Shown in pieces: positions 59,240-64,000 of a stretch of 64,000 nucleotides of DNA. Under the pieces are notes generated by a model. That model saw only the letters and a program-made list of their open reading frames with translations, did not search any database and was not told the origin of the DNA. A program made the position numbers and the translations under genes. Each line of letters opens with the position of its first letter. Positions within the stretch are counted from its first letter, which is position 1. The DNA lies in the NCBI RefSeq assembly GCF_010994095.1, contig NZ_WJYO01000001.1, forward strand, positions 1,054,001 through 1,118,000, written 5' to 3'. This DNA is from Mumia xiangluensis (GTDB lineage: Bacteria; Actinomycetota; Actinomycetes; Propionibacteriales; Nocardioidaceae).

Positions 59240-60163
59240 GTGATCGGGGTGCTCGAGGGGTTTGGCGTCATCACCGTCGTGATCGCCGTCGGGTTCCTCC
59301 TGGCACATGTCGGCGTCCTCACTCTGGAGTACCAGGAGCTGCTCTCGCGGCTCGTCTTCTTCGTCGGCAGCCCGGCGCTGCTCTTCTCCGTCCTCGCCGA
59401 CACCGACGTCGCCGGAGCACTCTCGCAGGCGCTGGTCGCCAACGCGGCGAGCGTCGCCGTGGTCGCTGCGATCGCCATCTCGCTCGCGCGATGGCGCTGG
59501 CGGCGCGGCTGGGGCGACGCGACGATGGCCGGCCTCGGCGCGGGCTACGTCAATGCCGGGAACCTCGGACTCCCCATCGCGCTGTACGTCATCGGGGACG
59601 TGTCCGCGGTCGCCGGAGCGCTTCTCCTCCAGCTGCTGGTGCTGGCTCCCTTGGCGTTCGTCGTCCTCGACCAGGCAGCCTCGGGCGAGCGGCCCACGCT
59701 GTGGCGGGTGGTCTCGCGGCCGTTCCGCAACCCCGTCACCGTCGCCGCGGTCATCGGTGTGGTCGTGGCGCTGTCCGGGGTGTCGGTGCCGCGGTGGGTC
59801 GCCGATCCGATCGACCTCCTCGCGGGTCTCGCGATCCCCGGCATGCTGATCGCGTTCGGGCTCTCGCTGCGGCTCGGCCCGAAGCCGGGGGCGAGCGGCG
59901 CGAGCGGTCAGGTCGCGACCATCTCCGCGCTCAAGCTGCTGGCGCAACCGCTCGTCGCGTACCTGGTCGGCCGGTTCGCGCTCGGACTCGACGGCGAGGC
60001 ACTGCTGGCGGTCGTGGTGGTCGCGGGGCTGCCGACCGCGCAGAACGTGTTCGTGACGGCGGTGCGCTACGACCGTGCGGTCCCGGTCATACGCGACGTG
60101 GTCTTCGCGACGACCGTGCTCTCGTTCGGCACGATCCTCGCGATCGCTGCGCTGCTGGCCTGA
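59240..60163 (+). CDS. AEC family transporter (auxin efflux carrier type)
   Basis: A 307-residue permease with ten hydrophobic segments in two five-helix halves: GFGVITVVIAVGFLLAHVGVLTLEYQELLSRLVFFVGSPALLF opens the first, and GAGYVNAGNLGLPIALYVIGD and AGLPTAQNVFVTAVRYDRAVPVIRDVVF are the two unwound-helix signatures. Bacterial members carry malate, malonate or other carboxylates. GTG 59240 is 6 nt behind GAGGAT (59228-59233), so it is separate from actP. Confidence 0.88.
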   Translation: MIGVLEGFGVITVVIAVGFLLAHVGVLTLEYQELLSRLVFFVGSPALLFSVLADTDVAGALSQALVANAASVAVVAAIAISLARWRWRRGWGDATMAGLGAGYVNAGNLGLPIALYVIGDVSAVAGALLLQLLVLAPLAFVVLDQAASGERPTLWRVVSRPFRNPVTVAAVIGVVVALSGVSVPRWVADPIDLLAGLAIPGMLIAFGLSLRLGPKPGASGASGQVATISALKLLAQPLVAYLVGRFALGLDGEALLAVVVVAGLPTAQNVFVTAVRYDRAVPVIRDVVFATTVLSFGTILAIAALLA

Positions 60164-60166
60164 GCT

Positions 60167-60247
60167 CCCGCTGGTCGAGGCGCGAAGCGATCGAGACCCC
60201 TGGTGGTCTCGAGACGGGCTCGTTCCTCGCCCTCCTCGACCAGCGGG
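60167..60247. repeat. Inverted copies of the GGTCTCGA...CTCGACCAGCGG repeat
   Basis: CCCGCTGGTCGAGG (60167-60180) and CCTCGACCAGCGGG (60234-60247) are perfect inverted repeats. Inside, ATCGAGACC (60190-60198) faces GGTCTCGAG (60204-60212). The next ~45 bases contain further degenerate pieces (CCTCGACCGGCGAGG at 60259-60274). The element lies between the convergent AEC transporter and alcohol dehydrogenase genes. Confidence 0.85.
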
Positions 60248-60294
60248 GTGTGGGTTCCTCCTCGACCGGCGAGGGGTCTGCGGTTCTCGAGATC

Positions 60295-61335
60295 TCACCC
60301 GTTGGGCAGCACGACCGCCCGCCCGCGGATGTCTCCCGCGTGCAGCCGCTCGTACGCCGTCGGCGCCTCGTCCAGCGAGAAGGTCTCGATCTCGACGTGG
60401 ATCTGGCCGCGGTGCGCCATGTCGAGGACCTCGATCAGCTCGCTGCGTGATCCCCAGTAGGGCACGCGTACGGCAGCGTCGTACGGAGTCGCGCCGAACC
60501 CGACGGTCGCCGTGCCGCCGCCGATGCCGACGATCTCGACCGCACCCTCCATCGCCACCGAGCCCATGGCCGTCGCGATCGTCGGCGCGGCGCCCACGAA
60601 GTCGAGGACCACCTCGGCGCCGAGACCGCCCGTCAGCTCCTTGATCTTGCCGGCCGCGTCGGCGTCGGACAGCAGCGCCTCGTGCGCGCCGACCTCCTTC
60701 GCGAGGGCGAGCTTCTCGTCGTTGACGTCGAGTGCGATGACCCGCGCACCGGTGAGGGCGCGCAGGATCTGGATCCCGACGTGGCCGAGCCCGCCGGTGC
60801 CGATGACGACGGCGGTGCTGCCGGCGACGAGGTGGGGCATCACCGTCCGGATCGCGTGGTACGGCGTGAGCCCGGCGTCGGTCAGCGACACGTTGCGCAC
60901 GGGGTCGAGGTCTCCGAGCGGGACGAGGTGGCGTACGTCGTCGACGATCAGGTACTCCGCGATCGCGCCGGGCGCGCCGAGGCCGGGCGGAGCGATGCCC
61001 AGGTCGGCGGCGTACGGGCAGCAGTTCTCCGCACCCCGTGCGCAGGCGTGGCAGACGCCGCAGCCCCATGGGCCGTACACCGCGACAGAGTCCCCGACCG
61101 CGACCCCCGTGACGCCGTCGCCGAGCGCGTCGACGATGCCGGCGCCCTCGTGGCCGAGAGTGAGCGGGAGACCGAACGTGTACGCCTCCTCGGGCAGGCT
61201 CATGACGAACTCGTCGGAGTGGCACAAACCGGCGGCGGTGACCTTGAGGCGGACCTGGCCGGCCGCGGGTTCCGGCGTCTCGACCTCGACGACTCGGGGA
61301 GGACTGCCGATCTCGACGTACTGGAGTGCGCGCAT
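60295..61335 (-). CDS. Zinc-dependent alcohol dehydrogenase (MDR family)
   Basis: A 346-residue NAD(P)-dependent medium-chain dehydrogenase. The catalytic zinc ligands are C38 in GLCHSDE and H62-E63 in GHEGAG; the structural zinc is held by C91, C94, C97 and C105; and the coenzyme fold is VVIGTGGLGHVGIQILRAL. Most similar in pattern to alcohol dehydrogenases that accept aliphatic or aromatic alcohols; the exact substrate is unknown. ATG 61335 is 6 nt behind TACCGT on the minus strand (61347-61342). It is divergent from the patatin gene. Confidence 0.92.
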   Translation of the reverse strand: MRALQYVEIGSPPRVVEVETPEPAAGQVRLKVTAAGLCHSDEFVMSLPEEAYTFGLPLTLGHEGAGIVDALGDGVTGVAVGDSVAVYGPWGCGVCHACARGAENCCPYAADLGIAPPGLGAPGAIAEYLIVDDVRHLVPLGDLDPVRNVSLTDAGLTPYHAIRTVMPHLVAGSTAVVIGTGGLGHVGIQILRALTGARVIALDVNDEKLALAKEVGAHEALLSDADAAGKIKELTGGLGAEVVLDFVGAAPTIATAMGSVAMEGAVEIVGIGGGTATVGFGATPYDAAVRVPYWGSRSELIEVLDMAHRGQIHVEIETFSLDEAPTAYERLHAGDIRGRAVVLPNG

Positions 61336-61398
61336 GTCTTCACGGTAGGTCGACTGCACGGGCCCCGCCGGGTGAGCGGGACGGGGCACAATGGCGCG

Positions 61399-62250
61399 GT
61401 GACTACACGCGCACTGGTGCTCGGCGGCGGCGGGATCACCGGCATCGCCTGGGAGATCGGCCTCCTGCACGGACTCGCCGAACGGGGCGTCGACCTGTCC
61501 GGGGCCGACGTCGTGATCGGGACCTCGGCCGGCTCGGTCGTCGGGGCTCAGCTGACCAACGGGGCGGCGACGAGCGCGATGTACGAGCGGCAGCTGGCGC
61601 CGGTCGGCACGTTCGGCCCCGAGCCGGCCGCGGCGATCGGGCTCGGCGTGACCGCGCGCTGGATCGCTACCGGGCTGCGCAGCGGGCGCGACCTCGAGGG
61701 TCTCGGTCGACGCCTCGGCGCGTACGCCGTTCGTGAAGCGAGCCGCGGCCGCGTGCCGACGGAGGAGGAGCGGATCGCGGTCATCAGCAGCCGTCTCGTG
61801 TCGCAGGAGTGGCCCGGGCGCCCGCTCCGGGTCACTGCCGTGGACGCGGCCACGGGAGCGTTCCGGGTGTTCGAGGCGTCCGACGGGGTCCCTCTGGCTC
61901 GGGCGGTCGCGGCCAGCTGCGCCGTACCCGGCATCTATCCGCCCGTCTCCGTCGACGGCAGGCGCTACATCGACGGCGGTACCCGGTCGTCGGCGAACGC
62001 GGACCTCGCGGCCGGGTACGACCAGGTGGTCGCTCTCACTCCGATCGCGGCGGCCGTGCCGCGCTCGCGGGGAGCGGAGGCACAGCTCGCCGGGACCGGC
62101 GCTCGCTACACCGTCGTCGCACCGGACAGGGACGCGCGCCGCGCCATCGGCCGCAACGTGCTCGACCCGTCGGCGCGGGCGGCGACTGCGCGTGCGGGCC
62201 TCGCGCAGGCTGCGAGCGTCGCGGACGCCGTCGCCGCCGTGTGGGGCTGA
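61399..62250 (+). CDS. Patatin-like phospholipase
   Basis: A 283-residue lipid hydrolase with the Ser-Asp dyad of patatins. The oxyanion loop is LVLGGGGITGIAWE, the nucleophile S43 is in VVIGTSAGSVVGA, and the Asp is in YIDGGTRSSANADLA. It probably releases fatty acids from phospholipids or other esters in the cytosol. The GTG start is 6 nt behind CACAAT (61387-61392). The next gene starts 2 nt after its stop. Confidence 0.92.
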   Translation: MTTRALVLGGGGITGIAWEIGLLHGLAERGVDLSGADVVIGTSAGSVVGAQLTNGAATSAMYERQLAPVGTFGPEPAAAIGLGVTARWIATGLRSGRDLEGLGRRLGAYAVREASRGRVPTEEERIAVISSRLVSQEWPGRPLRVTAVDAATGAFRVFEASDGVPLARAVAASCAVPGIYPPVSVDGRRYIDGGTRSSANADLAAGYDQVVALTPIAAAVPRSRGAEAQLAGTGARYTVVAPDRDARRAIGRNVLDPSARAATARAGLAQAASVADAVAAVWG

Positions 62251-62252
62251 CC

Positions 62253-62615
62253 GTGGCTCGCCGACTCGTCCCACTCGATCCGGAGGTCTGGCAGGAGCTG
62301 CGCGTCCGGCTCGACGCGGCCGGCCCGCCGCAGCCCGCTGACCTTCGCGCCGCGACCAAGCACCTGCTGGCCGTGCTCGACCAGCGCGCGCCCGGCAACA
62401 GCGTCGAGGTGCGCGTCCCGCCGTACGCAGCGGTCCAGGTGATCCCCGGTGCCCGTCACACCCGCGGCACACCGCCGGCGGTCGTCGAGACCGACCCTCT
62501 GACGTGGATCGCGCTCGCCACCGGCCGTACGACGTGGGCCGAGGCGGTCGCGGCGGGCAGGGTCAGCGCGTCCGGGGAGCGCAGCGACCTCACGCCGTAC
62601 CTCCCGCTGGACTGA
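62253..62615 (+). CDS. Sterol carrier family protein (SCP_3 type)
   Basis: A 120-residue protein of the actinobacterial SCP-ortholog family: LRVRLDAAGPPQPADLRAATKHLLAVLDQRAPGNSVEVRVPPYAAVQVIPGARHTRGTPPAVVETDPLTWIALATGRTTWAEAVAAGRVSASGERSDLTPYLPL is nearly the full family pattern. It may bind a lipid-like ligand. In many actinobacteria this gene lies next to purF; here it follows the patatin by 2 nt and purF is not visible within the window. Confidence 0.85.
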   Translation: MARRLVPLDPEVWQELRVRLDAAGPPQPADLRAATKHLLAVLDQRAPGNSVEVRVPPYAAVQVIPGARHTRGTPPAVVETDPLTWIALATGRTTWAEAVAAGRVSASGERSDLTPYLPLD

Positions 62616-62626
62616 CCGCACCCGCC

Positions 62627-62657
62627 GCTGGTCGAGGCGCGGAGCGATCGAGACCCG
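62627..62657. repeat. Single copy of the GGTCTCGA...CTCGACCAGC repeat
   Basis: CGCTGGTCGAGGCGCGGAGC followed by GATCGAGACCC. It differs by one base from the stretch at 60169-60198. It sits between the convergent ends of the SCP_3 and DUF1906 genes. Confidence 0.85.
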
Positions 62658-62661
62658 ACCC

Positions 62662-63990
62662 TCACCGCTTCCCAGCGCGCAGGGCGGCCCACAGCTGGGG
62701 CTCGGCCGTGCGCCACCCGGGCAGCTTGACCCGCTTGCGGTAGTCCAGCACGGCTCGCTCCGTCGTCGCGTCGAACAGTCCGTTGCGCGGCACGGAGCGC
62801 GCCAGCGCCGCGGTGAGGGAGCGCTGGAGCTTGTAGACGTTCTGGCCTGTCGAGCCGCGCTTGAGCACCGGCGCGCTGTTGCCCGACAGCAGCGAGACCC
62901 AGACCTTGCGGCTGATCGTGCCGGTCTTCGCCCACCCGCGGGCGGCCCGGTAGCGGTTGATCGCGCGCTGGGCCTTCGCGCCGAACTTGGTGCCCGACGT
63001 CGACCCCTTGTAGTAGCCACGCTGCTTCAGCAGGCACTTCGCCTCGGGGACGAGGTCGGCACGGCGCTGGTTACGGCGGATGTAGCGGTACTTCGAGACG
63101 CTCGGTGTCCCGCACTGCGCCTTGGGCTTCTTCGTGGTCGATCCCGAGCCGATGTCCATCACGTTGCGGTCGATGTTGATCGTGACGCCGTTGTAGCGGG
63201 TGACGGCGTTGCCGACGTACTGGTGGATCCGCTTGCCGTCGACCCAGTAGCGGTCGTCGAGGTACGGCTCGGCCTTGAGGTTGGCCTTGCCGTTGTACCA
63301 GCCGAACCAGAGGGCGTCGGGGTAGTGGTAGCCGCTCACCGAGGCGTTGCGGAGGTTGTTCATCGTCCTGATCGCGGCCGACGCGCTCGAGTAGAGCCCG
63401 GAGCGGTAGCCGTGCTGGGCGATCCGTGAGCTCCAGCCGTGAACGAACTCGATGACGGCGGCGTTGCAGGCGGCGTTGGAGATCGGGTACCACTCGATGT
63501 CGAGCGTGAGCGTGCTTCCCCTGCCGATGGCGAGCGCGGTCGCGGCGGTGACGCTCTCGTTAGCGGCGAGCACGCCCTGGGAACGCGCGGTCGCGGGGTC
63601 TGACGACATCTTCTGCTTGTTGCCGGCGTAGCAGGGCGCCTGCATCCCGACGTGGATCGGCAGGAGGCGCCATCCGCGGGACGCCTGCGTGGTCACCCAG
63701 CTGCGGGTCAGGTTCGGTTGGGCGCAGGCTCGGGAGGAGCCGGAGATGTAGATGCCCACCGCGCCGAACGGGGACGAGACCCACCACGCGTCCATCTGCG
63801 CCTGCGTCGGCGCGGTGCAGGCGTCGAACGCGAAGCCGGTGAAGTTGCCGGGGGCGTTGACCGCGGCGTCCGCGGGCGCGGCGGCCAGAGCCGGGACGAG
63901 CGCTCCGGCGGCCAGCGTGAGGCCGGCGACCGCGGCGGTCAGCCGCCGCCTGGACGCGGCGTGGATCCGTGTGGTGAGCATCGACATCAT
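62662..63990 (-). CDS. Exported DUF1906 glycoside-hydrolase-like protein with peptidoglycan-binding-like tail
   Basis: A 442-residue secreted protein. The N-terminal signal has SRRRLTAAVAGLTLAAGALVPALAAAPADAA, a twin-arginine-type motif with AxA cleavage near residue 43. Then comes a DUF1906 (Rv2525c-like) TIM-barrel domain: GFAFDACTAPTQAQMDAWWVSSPFGAVGIYISGSSRACAQPNLTRSWV, LLPIHVGMQAPC and TLDIEWYPI, with the acidic residues D and E of a GH25-like site. The C-terminal 130 residues contain two segments resembling peptidoglycan-binding repeats (CLLKQRGYYKGSTSGTKFGAKAQRAINRYRAARG and VLKRGSTGQNVYKLQRSLTAAL). Rv2525c is a known Tat substrate. ATG codons at 63990, 63987 and 63981 are possible starts behind CGGGGG. 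Confidence 0.88.
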   Translation of the reverse strand: MMSMLTTRIHAASRRRLTAAVAGLTLAAGALVPALAAAPADAAVNAPGNFTGFAFDACTAPTQAQMDAWWVSSPFGAVGIYISGSSRACAQPNLTRSWVTTQASRGWRLLPIHVGMQAPCYAGNKQKMSSDPATARSQGVLAANESVTAATALAIGRGSTLTLDIEWYPISNAACNAAVIEFVHGWSSRIAQHGYRSGLYSSASAAIRTMNNLRNASVSGYHYPDALWFGWYNGKANLKAEPYLDDRYWVDGKRIHQYVGNAVTRYNGVTINIDRNVMDIGSGSTTKKPKAQCGTPSVSKYRYIRRNQRRADLVPEAKCLLKQRGYYKGSTSGTKFGAKAQRAINRYRAARGWAKTGTISRKVWVSLLSGNSAPVLKRGSTGQNVYKLQRSLTAALARSVPRNGLFDATTERAVLDYRKRVKLPGWRTAEPQLWAALRAGKR

Positions 63991-64000
63991 CCCCCGTAAA

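Overview
The window is high-GC DNA (roughly 70% by eye) packed with genes on both strands, with no rRNA, tRNA, CRISPR array, transposase or phage gene that I can see. The protein set is typical of Actinomycetota and best fits the Nocardioidaceae (Nocardioides/Aeromicrobium type). It includes a class E sortase, DUF3151 behind fructose-bisphosphate aldolase, two deazaflavin-type (Ddn-like) proteins, a PurS/PurQ/PurL FGAM synthase, an Eis-like acetyltransferase, a DUF1906 Tat substrate and an actinobacterial SCP_3 protein. The family assignment is inference from gene content. No gene-free stretch exceeds 300 bases; the longest (about 200-240 bases) hold a tandem repeat (42051-42255) and a structured 5 prime leader (55223-55464).

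Layout. 1-5.6 kb: aldo/keto reductase, PNPOx-fold protein, acyl-CoA dehydrogenase, a P-loop kinase, a Rho-N-like small protein, and a molybdopterin oxidoreductase paired with an FAD/NAD reductase. 5.8-16.2 kb: membrane proteins (VKOR), a family 1 glycosidase divergent from an MFS transporter, a hydrolase-like protein, a secreted propeller protein, an aminotransferase, sortase E, pyrE and a glycerophosphodiesterase. 16.2-28.2 kb: TrmH methyltransferase, CoA-disulfide-reductase-like flavoprotein, fba-DUF3151, lipid kinase, purA, an AurF-like diiron oxygenase with DUF4873, purD, twin Ddn-like genes, a winged-helix regulator with a membrane partner, and purB. 28.2-33.3 kb: two ABC systems around a WYL regulator. 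33.4-46.5 kb: serine hydrolase, purC, acyl-CoA synthetase, purS-purQ, twin secreted NTF2-like proteins, Nramp transporter, siderophore-interacting protein, Eis-like protein and purL. 46.5-64 kb: a solitary AbiEi/DUF559 gene bracketed by palindromes, a LytS/LytTR two-component system joined to a sodium:solute symporter, an HtrA-type protease, a DEAD helicase, a GT39 membrane protein, a DUF485-actP acetate uptake operon, an AEC transporter, alcohol dehydrogenase, a patatin, SCP_3 and a DUF1906 protein.

How the genes work together. Seven de novo purine genes (purA, purD, purB, purC, purS, purQ, purL) lie within 25.6 kb, mostly as separate units rather than one operon; SCP_3 near the right edge usually neighbours purF. 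Carbon uptake is represented by DUF485-actP and the LytSR-linked symporter.

Two architectural themes stand out. First, more than 20 genes have a TANNNT-like -10 hexamer exactly 6-8 nt before the start codon and no ribosome binding site, which is the signature of leaderless transcripts. In three cases the stop codon of the preceding gene is part of that hexamer. I used this spacing to choose several starts. Second, the window carries several families of palindromic or tandem repeats: a GGTTTCGA...CTCGACCAGC family (five loci, one of which has become the coding N-terminus of the glycosidase), a 40-bp tandem array, and three other long palindromes.
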